A DNA stretch of 19,977 nt, taken from the NCBI GenBank assembly GCA_025964055.1, contig JAOPZP010000221.1:1-19977 (forward strand). The letters are read 5' to 3'. The translations under genes were made by a program, and so were the position numbers. Numbering within the stretch: position 1 is the stretch's first letter; each line of letters begins with the position of its first letter. The DNA is from Conexibacter sp. (GTDB lineage Bacteria > Actinomycetota > Thermoleophilia > Solirubrobacterales > Solirubrobacteraceae). Below are positions 7,322-13,958 of the stretch, piece after piece. Below the pieces are notes generated by a model. The model was given only the letters and a program-made list of their open reading frames with translations. It ran no database searches and had not been told where the DNA came from.

Positions 7322-8216
7322 CGCGCAGCCACCTCTCGAATCGGGGGTCGGCCGCCGTCTCCTGCAGCCGGCGCAGGTGCCGGTCGGCGTAGTCGGCGAA
7401 GTCGAAGTCCAGCTCGCTGATCGTCTGCTGCACGACGCCCCAGAGGGCCTCGCGCACGTCGGACATGCAGCGCATCAGGCGCAGGGCGGCGAACCGGGGC
7501 GGCGTGCAGGGCTCGCCCCAGTAGGCCGCCAGGAGGCGCTCGTCGTCGGCCTCGGCGAAGCCGTTGTTGATCGACAGGTTGCCGAGGTCGAAGTAGCGGT
7601 CGCCCATCCCCGCGTACTCCCAGTCCACGAGCCAGATCTCGTCGCCCGCGCACAGGATGTTGGCGCCCAGCAGGTCGTCATGGCACGGGACCGGCACGTG
7701 CTCCGGGCCGGTCAGCACGGCCGCGATCCGCTCGGCCAGCAGCGCGGCGTCGGACGCCGCGGCCGGCACCTCCAGGCCGCGCTCGCGAGCCAGCGCGAGG
7801 TAGCCACGGGCGATGCGCGGCAGGTCGAACGTGCTGGGCAGCTGCGGCCCCCGCTCGTGGAAGGCGCGCAGCGCCCGGGCCACCGCCGCCACGGCCGACG
7901 GCCCGCGCAGCACCGCCTCGTCGATCGGCGTGCCGGGCACGAACGCGGTCACCAGGCAGGCGTGCTCGGGCAGGAACGCGAGCACCGGCGGGGCGATCCC
8001 CAGCGCGGCGGCCGCCTCGGTGGCCAGGCGCTCGGCCGCCCGGTCGATGCCGAGCAGGTCGGTCTCGTGGCCGGCGATCCGCAGGACCACGTCGTGGTCG
8101 CCGAAGCGGCCGCGGAAGTTGTGGTTGGTGATCCCGCCGCCGAGGGGCACGGGTCGGTCGCGCAGCGGTCCCAGCTGCGCCTGAACGGCCTCGATGACGG
8201 CGAGCGACGGCCCCAT
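7305..8216 (-). CDS. Choline/ethanolamine kinase-like phosphotransferase (APH fold)
   Basis: A 303-residue protein of the aminoglycoside/choline phosphotransferase fold. GGGITNHNF (about 26-34) forms the nucleotide-loop region, CHDDLLGANIL (178-188) is the Brenner motif with Asp180 as catalytic base and Asn186, and LVDWEYAGMGDRYFDL (about 196-211) supplies the metal-binding Asp198. The DWEYAG version is typical of choline and ethanolamine kinases rather than antibiotic-resistance APH enzymes. Phosphorylation of an amino alcohol is the family-based prediction; the true substrate is unknown. The ATG at 8216 is preferred over the longer frame from 8276 because AGGGG lies six bases upstream and because the longer frame would cover the promoter region. 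It is the first gene of the operon with the flavoprotein (17-base overlap) and aminotransferase, and is divergent from the GS-like ligase. Confidence 0.83.
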   Translation of the reverse strand: MGPSLAVIEAVQAQLGPLRDRPVPLGGGITNHNFRGRFGDHDVVLRIAGHETDLLGIDRAAERLATEAAAALGIAPPVLAFLPEHACLVTAFVPGTPIDEAVLRGPSAVAAVARALRAFHERGPQLPSTFDLPRIARGYLALARERGLEVPAAASDAALLAERIAAVLTGPEHVPVPCHDDLLGANILCAGDEIWLVDWEYAGMGDRYFDLGNLSINNGFAEADDERLLAAYWGEPCTPPRFAALRLMRCMSDVREALWGVVQQTISELDFDFADYADRHLRRLQETAADPRFERWLRDGATP

Positions 8217-8233
8217 GGATCCCCTGGGCGGCG

Positions 8234-8263
8234 ACCCTAGACCGCCGCATGGTTTGCGGTCAA
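8234..8263 (-). promoter_or_regulatory. Candidate promoter of the kinase-flavoprotein-aminotransferase operon
   Basis: Read on the minus strand, TTGACC (8263-8258) is followed 18 bases later by TAGGGT (8239-8234), giving transcription from about 8227, a short leader carrying AGGGG, and ATG at 8216. The -35 hexamer overlaps the -35 of the opposite promoter, so the two operons share a control region. Confidence 0.5.
8240..8261. promoter_or_regulatory. Inverted repeat GACCGC-N10-GCGGTC, candidate operator
   Basis: Perfect 6-bp arms (8240-8245 and 8256-8261) with a 10-base gap lie between the two divergent promoters and overlap both -35 boxes. A dimeric repressor here could control the kinase operon and the GS-like gene together. 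The FCD-type regulator at 9632 is the obvious candidate ligand, though the site does not match the classical FadR TGGTNNNACCA core. Confidence 0.45.
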
Positions 8264-8283
8264 TGGTGCGGGGCATATACCTT
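8254..8283 (+). promoter_or_regulatory. Candidate promoter of the GS-like ligase gene
   Basis: TTGCGG (8254-8259) serves as -35. Overlapping -10 candidates are TATACC (8276-8281, 16-base spacer) and TACCTT (8278-8283, 18-base spacer). TACCTT-CGCCTCC-ATG reproduces the box, spacer length and spacer sequence seen before the gene at 2673. There is no Shine-Dalgarno sequence, so a leaderless or nearly leaderless transcript is predicted. Confidence 0.5.
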
Positions 8284-8290
8284 CGCCTCC

Positions 8291-9625
8291 ATGACCCTCG
8301 AGGAGCTGCGCGCAGCGGTGGCCGACGGACACATCGACACGGTGCTGCTGTGTCTGACCGACATGCAGGGGAGGCTCCAGGGCAAGCGCATGCACGCGGG
8401 CTTCTTCGTGGACGAGGTCGTGGCCCACGGAGCCGAGGCCTGCAACTACCTGCTCGCCGTCGACGTGGAGATGAACACGGTCGAGGGCTACGCGATGTCG
8501 TCGTGGGAGTCCGGCTACGGCGACTTCGTGATGGAGCCCGACCTCAAGACGCTGCAGCGCATCCCGTGGCTGGAGGGCACCGCCCTCTGCCTCGCCGACC
8601 TCAAGACCCAGGACGGCGGTGACGTGCTCGCCTCCCCGCGCCAGGTCCTGCGCCGCCAGCTCGCACGCCTGGCCGAGCGCGGCTGGACGGCCAACGCCGG
8701 CTCCGAGCTCGAGTTCATCCTCTTCGAGGACACTTACGAGCAGGCGTGGGACAAGGGCTACCGGGACCTGACGCCGGCCAACCGCTACAACGTCGACTAC
8801 TCGATCCTGGGCACCACGCGGGTCGAGCCGCTGATCCGTCGCATCCGCAACGCCATGCAGGGCGCCGGCATGCGGGTCGAGGACTCCAAGGGCGAGTGCA
8901 ACTTCGGCCAGCACGAGATCAACTTCCACTACGCCGACGCGCTGACCACCGCCGACCGCCACGTGGTCTTCAAGAACGGAGCGAAGGAGATCGCCGCCCA
9001 GGAGGGCCGGGCGATCACGTTCATGGCGAAGTTCGACCAGCGCGAGGGCAACTCTTGCCACCTGCACCTCTCGCTGGCCGACGCCGCGACGGGCGACAAC
9101 GTGTTCGTCGAGGACGACGGGCTGTTCCGCTCGTTCCTGGCCGGCGGCCTGGCCGGCCTGCGCGAGCTGACGCTGCTGCTGGCCCCCAACGTCAACTCCT
9201 ACAAGCGCTTCGCGGCCGGCTCGTTCGCCCCCACCGCGGTGGCGTGGGGCAACGACAACCGCACCTGCGCCTTCCGGGTCGTCGGACACGGCCCGGGCAA
9301 GCGCTTCGAGTGCCGCCTGGCGGGCGGCGACGTCAACCCGTACCTGGCGCTGTCGGCGCTCATGGCCGCCGGCCTGCACGGCGTCGAGCAGGGCCTGGAG
9401 CTGCCGGACCCGGTCGCGGGCAACGCCTACACGGCCGAGGGCGTCGAGCACGTCCCCACCACGCTGCGCGAGGCGCGCGACCTGTTCGCCGGCAGCGCGA
9501 TCGCGCGTGACGCGCTGGGCGAGGAGGTCGTCGCGCACTACCTCAACATGGCCGACGTCGAGCTCGCCGCATACGATGCGTTCGTCACCGATTGGGAACG
9601 CGTACGCGGCTTCGAGCGCCTGTAG
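8291..9625 (+). CDS. Glutamine synthetase-family ligase, probable gamma-glutamyl-amine synthetase
   Basis: A 444-residue member of the GS fold. ATP and metal motifs are intact: GSELEF (about 137-142), KGECNFGQHEINF (about 200-212), the metal/substrate His in GNSCHLHLSL (about 253-262), NSYKRF (about 301-306), WGNDNRT and FECRLAGGDVNPYL (about 338-351). Two features argue against ammonia assimilation. The canonical FDGSS segment is not evident, and the PGYEAP motif whose Glu binds ammonium in GlnA reads AGSFAP here, with Phe312 at that place. PuuA and GlnA3/GlnA4-type enzymes that join glutamate to polyamines, ethanolamine or other amines lack that Glu too, so ATP-dependent gamma-glutamylation of an amine is predicted; which amine is unknown. 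ATG 8291 is chosen over the upstream in-frame ATG 8249, which would place coding sequence over the promoter and inverted repeat. The regulator follows after 6 bases. Confidence 0.88.
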   Translation: MTLEELRAAVADGHIDTVLLCLTDMQGRLQGKRMHAGFFVDEVVAHGAEACNYLLAVDVEMNTVEGYAMSSWESGYGDFVMEPDLKTLQRIPWLEGTALCLADLKTQDGGDVLASPRQVLRRQLARLAERGWTANAGSELEFILFEDTYEQAWDKGYRDLTPANRYNVDYSILGTTRVEPLIRRIRNAMQGAGMRVEDSKGECNFGQHEINFHYADALTTADRHVVFKNGAKEIAAQEGRAITFMAKFDQREGNSCHLHLSLADAATGDNVFVEDDGLFRSFLAGGLAGLRELTLLLAPNVNSYKRFAAGSFAPTAVAWGNDNRTCAFRVVGHGPGKRFECRLAGGDVNPYLALSALMAAGLHGVEQGLELPDPVAGNAYTAEGVEHVPTTLREARDLFAGSAIARDALGEEVVAHYLNMADVELAAYDAFVTDWERVRGFERL

Positions 9626-9631
9626 GAGCAG

Positions 9632-10363
9632 ATGAGCACCTCCACCGACCTCCCGTCCTTCGAGACCGTCTTCGCGCCGGTGCGCTCGCAGACGGCGTTC
9701 GAGGAGACGCTGGAGCGGTTGGGGACGGCGATCAAGCTGGGTCTGCTGTCCCCCGGCGCGCGGCTGCCCGCCGAGCGGGAGCTGTGCACGCGGCTGGAGA
9801 TCTCGCGCTCGACGCTGCGCCAGGCGCTGACGGCCCTGGCCCAGAGCGGCCACCTCCACGCGGTGCGCGGGCGCGGCGGCGGCACGTTCGTCTCCGAGCG
9901 CCCGCCACCGATCGACCCGCCGACCCGCGACCTGCTCGCCGGCTGGCGCGACGCCTGCGACGTGCGGCTCGGGATCGAGCTCGGCATCGCCGCGCTGGCG
10001 GCCGACCGCGCGCAGGAGGACGAGCTGGCGCCGCTGGACGAGCTGGTCGCCGCGATGGACGACCTCGTCGAGGACTTCGCGGGCTACCGCCAGGCCGACG
10101 TCCGCTTCCACATCGGCCTCGCCGAGTCGACCCACAGCGGGCGGCTGGTGGCGCTGGCCACCGAGGCCCAGGGCGCGATGACCGACCTCATCTCCTACAT
10201 CGCGCACCCGCCCGAGATCCTCGAGCACGCCAACGCGCAGCACGCCCAGCTGCTGGCCCGGATCCGGGCGCACGACGCCGACGCGGCGATGCGCGTCATG
10301 GCCGAGCACCTGCGCGGCACCGAGCACGTGCTCGCGGGGCTGCTGCCCGGCGCGAGCGCGTAG
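9632..10363 (+). CDS. GntR-family transcriptional regulator, FadR/FCD subfamily
   Basis: A 243-residue regulator. The N-terminal winged helix runs from about residue 20 to 90, with the GntR signature PGARLPAERELCTRLEISRS and the recognition-helix region STLRQALTAL, ending in the wing GRGGGTFV. The C-terminal all-helical FCD domain (about 105-235) has the usual metal/ligand set: Asp156 and His160 in DVRFH, His204 in NAQH and His226 in AEHL. Such proteins bind DNA as dimers and respond to small organic acids or amines. An AGGAG ribosome-binding site lies 4 bases before the ATG, and the gene follows the GS-like gene by 6 bases, so the two are co-transcribed. It most likely controls the surrounding catabolic operons; the inverted repeat at 8240-8261 is a candidate target. 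Confidence 0.9.
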   Translation: MSTSTDLPSFETVFAPVRSQTAFEETLERLGTAIKLGLLSPGARLPAERELCTRLEISRSTLRQALTALAQSGHLHAVRGRGGGTFVSERPPPIDPPTRDLLAGWRDACDVRLGIELGIAALAADRAQEDELAPLDELVAAMDDLVEDFAGYRQADVRFHIGLAESTHSGRLVALATEAQGAMTDLISYIAHPPEILEHANAQHAQLLARIRAHDADAAMRVMAEHLRGTEHVLAGLLPGASA

Positions 10364-10376
10364 GGCGCTCGCCGCG

Positions 10377-11135
10377 ATGGACGAGCGCGCCCTGAGCCCG
10401 CAGGCGACCTGGGACGCCTTCTTCAGCGACTTCTACCTCCGGGTGCACGCCGGCGTCGAACCGCGCGACGAGGCGCGCACGCAGGCACTGGCCGCCGCCG
10501 CGCTGAGCGGCTGCCCGCCCGGCGGCGAGCTGCTCGACGTGGCCTGCGGCTTCGGACGGCACGCCGTGCCGCTGGCCCAGGAGGGGTTGCGCGTCACCGG
10601 CGTCGACCGCTCCGAGCCGCTGCTGGCCGAGGCGCGGCGCCGGAGCGAGGGCGGCCGCGCGCCCCACCTCGTCGCCGCCGACTACCGCGAGCTGCCGTTC
10701 GCGGACGCGCGCTTCGACGCCGCGCTGAACCTGTTCACCTCCCTCGGCTACCTCGGCGACGAGGACGACACGCGGGTGCTCGCCGAGATCGCCCGCGTCC
10801 TGCGTCCCGGCGGCCGCCTCGTGGTCGAGACGATGCACCGCGACCTGCTCGTGCGCAGCTTCCAGGACCAGGACTGGCGGCTCCTGGGCGAGGGCCGGCT
10901 GCTGCTCGAGCAGCGCACGTTCGACCCCGCCGCCGGCATCGCGCAGACGACGCAGACGCTGATCGACCGCCGCGGGGAGCGCGACTCGCGCACGTTCTCC
11001 ACCCGGATCTACACCGCGACCGAGTTGGTGGCCATGCTCCGCGCCGCGGGCTTCGAGACGGCCACCTGCTACGGCGACCTGCAGGGCGGCCCCTTCGCGA
11101 CCGACCGGCGGCTGGTGATCGTGGCGCGCCGGTGA
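10377..11135 (+). CDS. Class I SAM-dependent methyltransferase
   Basis: A 252-residue Rossmann-fold methyltransferase. Motif I LLDVACGFGRHA (about 52-63), the acidic end of strand 2 in GVDRSE, motif ALNLFTSLGYL (strand 4 region) and LRPGGRLVVETMHR (post-motif II) are clear. The C-terminal half has a beta-rich insert (LLEQRTFDP, TQTLIDRRGERDSRTFSTRIYT) typical of many small-molecule methyltransferases. Substrate unknown. It starts 13 bases after the regulator stop without a recognisable Shine-Dalgarno sequence and may be a read-through cistron of that operon, although function in amine catabolism is not implied. It converges with the other methyltransferase at 11191-11943, to which it is not closely similar. 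Confidence 0.82.
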   Translation: MDERALSPQATWDAFFSDFYLRVHAGVEPRDEARTQALAAAALSGCPPGGELLDVACGFGRHAVPLAQEGLRVTGVDRSEPLLAEARRRSEGGRAPHLVAADYRELPFADARFDAALNLFTSLGYLGDEDDTRVLAEIARVLRPGGRLVVETMHRDLLVRSFQDQDWRLLGEGRLLLEQRTFDPAAGIAQTTQTLIDRRGERDSRTFSTRIYTATELVAMLRAAGFETATCYGDLQGGPFATDRRLVIVARR

Positions 11136-11136
11136 C

Positions 11137-11183
11137 GGGTGTGCGATCCGAGCGACGCTCGGCGTCGCCCGCGCCGGACACCC
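11137..11183. terminator. Nested stem-loop between convergent methyltransferase genes
   Basis: Immediately after the stop at 11135, outer arms GGGTGT (11137-11142) and ACACCC (11178-11183) enclose a strong hairpin: CCGAGC (11148-11153), GAC, GCTCGG (11157-11162), extended by GCGA/TCGC (11143-11146 and 11165-11168) after small bulges. It occupies most of the 55-base gap between two convergent stop codons, the expected place for a bidirectional terminator, but lacks a U-tract. Confidence 0.45.
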
Positions 11184-11190
11184 CTGCCGG

Positions 11191-11943
11191 TCACCGGGGC
11201 GGTACGGCCAGCAGCGCGAAGTGGAGCGTGACCAGCCGTTCGCCAAGCGCGGGCACGCCGGCGGCCGCCGCCCGCAGCGCCCACTTGGCGTACCCCTTGG
11301 CGCGGGCCGCGCCGCCGTGCGCGTCGAACAGGTGGACGGCGCGCGGCAGCGGGTCGACCAGCTCGGCGGCGACCGTCCACCCCGCGTCGGTCACCAGCCG
11401 GCGGATCGCCCGGCGGTCGAAGCGGTGCAGGTGGCCGACGCCCTCGGACGCGGCGCGCGCCGCGGGGCGGCGGGCGCTGGCGTTGGCCTCCAGCGGCACC
11501 TCGATGATCACGGCGCGGCCCGCGCGCAGCAGCTCGCGCGTCAGCGGCGCCGGATCGGGCACGTGCTCGAGCACGTGCGTGGCGAAGACGAGGTCGTAGG
11601 CGCCATCGGCCACCGGCAGGTGCTCGCCGTCGAAGACGTGCGCCGCGGCGACCTCCTCGCGCTCGGCGGTCAGCTTCACGCCCGAGGCCGAGATCTCGTA
11701 GCCGACCCGCTCCCGGCCGAAGCCGCGCAGCCCCAGCTCGGTGAGCACGGCCCCGTCGCCGCAGCCGACCTCGGCGATCGTCGCGGGCGCCGGCAGCCCG
11801 GCGCGGGCGACCAGCTCGACGACGTGGTCGGCCTTCCCGACCGCCCCGAGATGGCGCCACCGGCGGTACTTCTCGCCGTCGACGCCGGGCGTGTAGCACT
11901 GCTCGTAGAACTCCTGGAGCTGGTCGACCTCGAGTTTCGCCAT
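11191..11943 (-). CDS. Class I SAM-dependent methyltransferase (type-11-like)
   Basis: A 250-residue methyltransferase. Motif I is IAEVGCGDGAVL (about 56-67), strand 2 ends in VGYEIS, and ATHVLEHVPDP (about 119-129) is the strand-4 motif typical of the UbiE/type-11 group. GHLHRFDRRAIRRLVTDAGW resembles the loop seen in enzymes acting on lipids, quinones or glycan-linked substrates, but no substrate can be assigned. It starts 15 bases after the antiporter stop on the same strand and is probably co-transcribed with it. No Shine-Dalgarno sequence is evident before ATG 11943. Confidence 0.82.
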   Translation of the reverse strand: MAKLEVDQLQEFYEQCYTPGVDGEKYRRWRHLGAVGKADHVVELVARAGLPAPATIAEVGCGDGAVLTELGLRGFGRERVGYEISASGVKLTAEREEVAAAHVFDGEHLPVADGAYDLVFATHVLEHVPDPAPLTRELLRAGRAVIIEVPLEANASARRPAARAASEGVGHLHRFDRRAIRRLVTDAGWTVAAELVDPLPRAVHLFDAHGGAARAKGYAKWALRAAAAGVPALGERLVTLHFALLAVPPR

Positions 11944-11958
11944 GCCGCCGGAAGTCTG

Positions 11959-13845
11959 TCAGGCGGGCGCGGCACCCGACGGCTCGCCGGCGTCGGCCGG
12001 CACCCCGCCGCGGGTCATCTCGCGCGAGGGCTGGGAGATCTCCACGAGGTCGGTCGCCACCGCGCCCAGCACGGTCCGCAGCCACGCGCGCTCGGCCTCG
12101 CCGGCCTGGTGCATGCGCCGCTCGACCCACTCGGTCACCTGCCGGCGCGCGCCGACCACGACGACCGACCCGCAGACGGCGTACCGGCCGTCGGCCAGCA
12201 CCACGAGGCTGCCCGGCGCGTCGCGGCGCAGCCGCAGGAGGTCGATGACCGGCTGCCCGGAGACCTCCGAGGGCCGGGTGGCGTCGCCGTCGCCCTCGGT
12301 CCACGGCCGCGCCGTGAACACCGACGAGCGGCTGCGCATCTCGCGCGGCGGGCGCGCGCGGGGACCGATCGGCCCGGAGCGCCACGAGCTGGTCAGCGAC
12401 ACGAGCTGGCGCGAGGACTCCTCGCGGTAGAGCACGTGGAGCCGGTCGCCGGCGACCACGCGCGTCGAGCCGCGCGGAGGGATCGCCTGCCCCGCGCGGA
12501 CGATCACGTTGACGACCGCCTCGCGCGGCAGGCCGAGGTCGCGCACGGCCAGGCCGACGATGGCGTCGCCGGCGACGACCGGGAACTCCAGGACCTCGGC
12601 GCCGAGGCGGCGGATCGTCCCGGACTCGGCCAGCGGCCGCGGCAGCGCCGGGTCCTCGGTCGTGACGCCCAGGCGGCGCGCCAGCGGCTCGAAGGTCGTG
12701 CCCTGGAGGATCGTGGAGAGCAGCACGACGAAGAACACGATGTTGAAGAACTCGTGGCTGCGCGGGATGCCGTCGATGACCGGGAACGTCGCCAGCACCA
12801 CCGGGACCGCGCCGCGCAGGCCCGCCCAGCCCAGGACGACCTGCTCGGGCACCGAGAAGCGGAAGGGCGCGGTGCAGAGCACGGTCGCCAGCGGCCGCGC
12901 GACGAGGACGAGCACGAGCGCGAGGATCGTCCCCTCGAACGCCACGCCCAGCAGGTCGCGCGGGAACACGAGCAGGCCCAGGACGAGGAACATCGACAGC
13001 TGCGCGACCCACGCCATGCCCTCGTGGAAGGTGGCGATCGTCTGCTTGGCCGGGATCGTCGCCGAGCCCAGCAGCAGGCCGACGAGGTAGACCGCGAGGA
13101 AGCCGGAGCCGTGCGCGGTGTCGGCCAGGCCGTAGGACAGCGCGACCGCCGCCAGCGTGGCGACCGGGTACAGGCCGGCGGTGGCCAGGCGCGCCTCGCG
13201 CAGCGCGAAGGAGAAGAGGTAGCCGACGCCGAGCCCGACGACCGCCCCGATCGAGATCTGGCGCACGAACAGCCAGGCGAAGTCGGCGAGCCCGTAGTCG
13301 GGGTGCATCAGCTTCTCGATGAACCCGAGCACGAGCAGGACGGCGATCGGGTCGTTCAGCCCCGACTCGCCCTCGAGCGTCCGTGCCAGCCGCCGGCGCA
13401 GCGTGGAGCCGCGCAGCAGCGCGAAGATCGCCGCGCCGTCGGTGCCCGCCACGATCGCGCCGACCAGGAGGCCCTCGGTGGTGCTGAAGTCGAACAGCCA
13501 CGCCGCGACCAGGCCGGTGACCGCCGCGGTGAGCAGCGTGCCGACGATCGCCAGCATCAGCGCGGGCCCGAGCACCGGGCGGATCTCCGGGAAGCCGGCG
13601 GCCAGGCCGCCCTCGAAGAGGATCAGCGTCAGCGCGACGATGCCGACGGTGCGCGCGACGTTGTAGTCGCTGAAGTTGATCCAGCCGGCGCCGTCGCTGC
13701 CGACGACCATGCCGACGCCGAGGAACAGCACGAGCCCCGGGACGCGCACCCGCGAAGCCAGGAGCGAAGCGAGCAGGCCGGCCGACAGGAGCGCACCCAC
13801 GATGAGGATCCGCTCGCCGTCGTGCACCTCGACACCATGGCACAT
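11959..13845 (-). CDS. Potassium/proton (CPA1-type) antiporter with C-terminal TrkA_C domain
   Basis: A 628-residue polytopic membrane protein with about 12 hydrophobic segments over the first 390 residues, exchanging K+ or Na+ for H+ across the cytoplasmic membrane. CPA1/NhaP landmarks are TLILFEGGLA (about 73-82), the ion-binding stretch AGTDGAAIFALLRG (about 133-146) and EGESGLNDP (about 158-166). A TrkA_C/RCK_C-like domain (about 395-460, VVAGDAIVGLAVRDLGL to GDRLHVLYRE) follows, as in NhaP2/CvrA potassium/proton antiporters, and then a 150-residue charged tail. ATG 13845 is chosen because the in-frame extension to 13956 would run over the permease promoter and leader and has no transporter-like sequence; no Shine-Dalgarno sequence supports it, and GTG 13827 is an alternative. 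It is divergent from the permease and probably unrelated to amine breakdown, except perhaps through ion or pH balance. Confidence 0.87.
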   Translation of the reverse strand: MCHGVEVHDGERILIVGALLSAGLLASLLASRVRVPGLVLFLGVGMVVGSDGAGWINFSDYNVARTVGIVALTLILFEGGLAAGFPEIRPVLGPALMLAIVGTLLTAAVTGLVAAWLFDFSTTEGLLVGAIVAGTDGAAIFALLRGSTLRRRLARTLEGESGLNDPIAVLLVLGFIEKLMHPDYGLADFAWLFVRQISIGAVVGLGVGYLFSFALREARLATAGLYPVATLAAVALSYGLADTAHGSGFLAVYLVGLLLGSATIPAKQTIATFHEGMAWVAQLSMFLVLGLLVFPRDLLGVAFEGTILALVLVLVARPLATVLCTAPFRFSVPEQVVLGWAGLRGAVPVVLATFPVIDGIPRSHEFFNIVFFVVLLSTILQGTTFEPLARRLGVTTEDPALPRPLAESGTIRRLGAEVLEFPVVAGDAIVGLAVRDLGLPREAVVNVIVRAGQAIPPRGSTRVVAGDRLHVLYREESSRQLVSLTSSWRSGPIGPRARPPREMRSRSSVFTARPWTEGDGDATRPSEVSGQPVIDLLRLRRDAPGSLVVLADGRYAVCGSVVVVGARRQVTEWVERRMHQAGEAERAWLRTVLGAVATDLVEISQPSREMTRGGVPADAGEPSGAAPA

Positions 13846-13861
13846 AAGTTTTGGACCGGGT

Positions 13862-13875
13862 TGTGGCGATCCACA
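13862..13875. promoter_or_regulatory. Inverted repeat TGTGG-N4-CCACA, candidate operator
   Basis: This perfect 5-bp palindrome with a 4-base centre (CGAT) ends 1 base before the permease -35 hexamer and lies in the 113-base gap between divergent genes. Its position suits an activator or repressor site for the permease operon. It differs from the repeat at 8240, so if both are real either two regulators act or only part of each matters. Confidence 0.4.
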
Positions 13876-13876
13876 C

Positions 13877-13906
13877 TTGACTTCCATCCGCGCCCGCGCG
13901 TATATT
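13877..13906 (+). promoter_or_regulatory. Sigma70-like promoter of the permease-ALDH-SDR operon
   Basis: TTGACT (13877-13882) and TATATT (13901-13906) are separated by 18 bases, the best promoter match in the window and standing out in an otherwise GC-rich region. The predicted start near 13913 gives a leader of about 46 bases that carries GGAGG (13946-13950) at a good distance from ATG 13959. Confidence 0.65.
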
Positions 13907-13958
13907 CGGCCCGCCGGCCTAAGGACGGTTGACCACACCTTTGAGGGAGGAAGCACCG

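Noticed and set aside
4997..7420. 807-residue plus-strand open frame opposite the flavoprotein
   Set aside because: A shadow of the minus-strand gene: no domain motifs, compositionally biased, and the opposite frame has clear FAD and GcvT features.
7305..8216. Kinase as an aminoglycoside-resistance gene
   Set aside because: The fold is shared, but the DWEYAG motif and the operon with catabolic enzymes fit choline/ethanolamine kinase-like proteins better.
8217..8276. Longer kinase start at 8276 and longer GS-like start at 8249
   Set aside because: Each extension would cover the other gene's promoter and the inverted repeat, and the added residues do not resemble family N-termini; AGGGG supports 8216 for the kinase.
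8237..10327. 696-residue minus-strand frame opposite the GS-like gene and regulator
   Set aside because: Antisense shadow with no recognisable family; both plus-strand genes are well supported.
11069..13876. 935-residue minus-strand and 903-residue plus-strand frames over the antiporter/methyltransferase genes
   Set aside because: Both are repetitive Arg/Ala/Gly or Asp/Glu-rich translations lacking motifs; the real frames encode recognisable NhaP-like and SAM-binding proteins.
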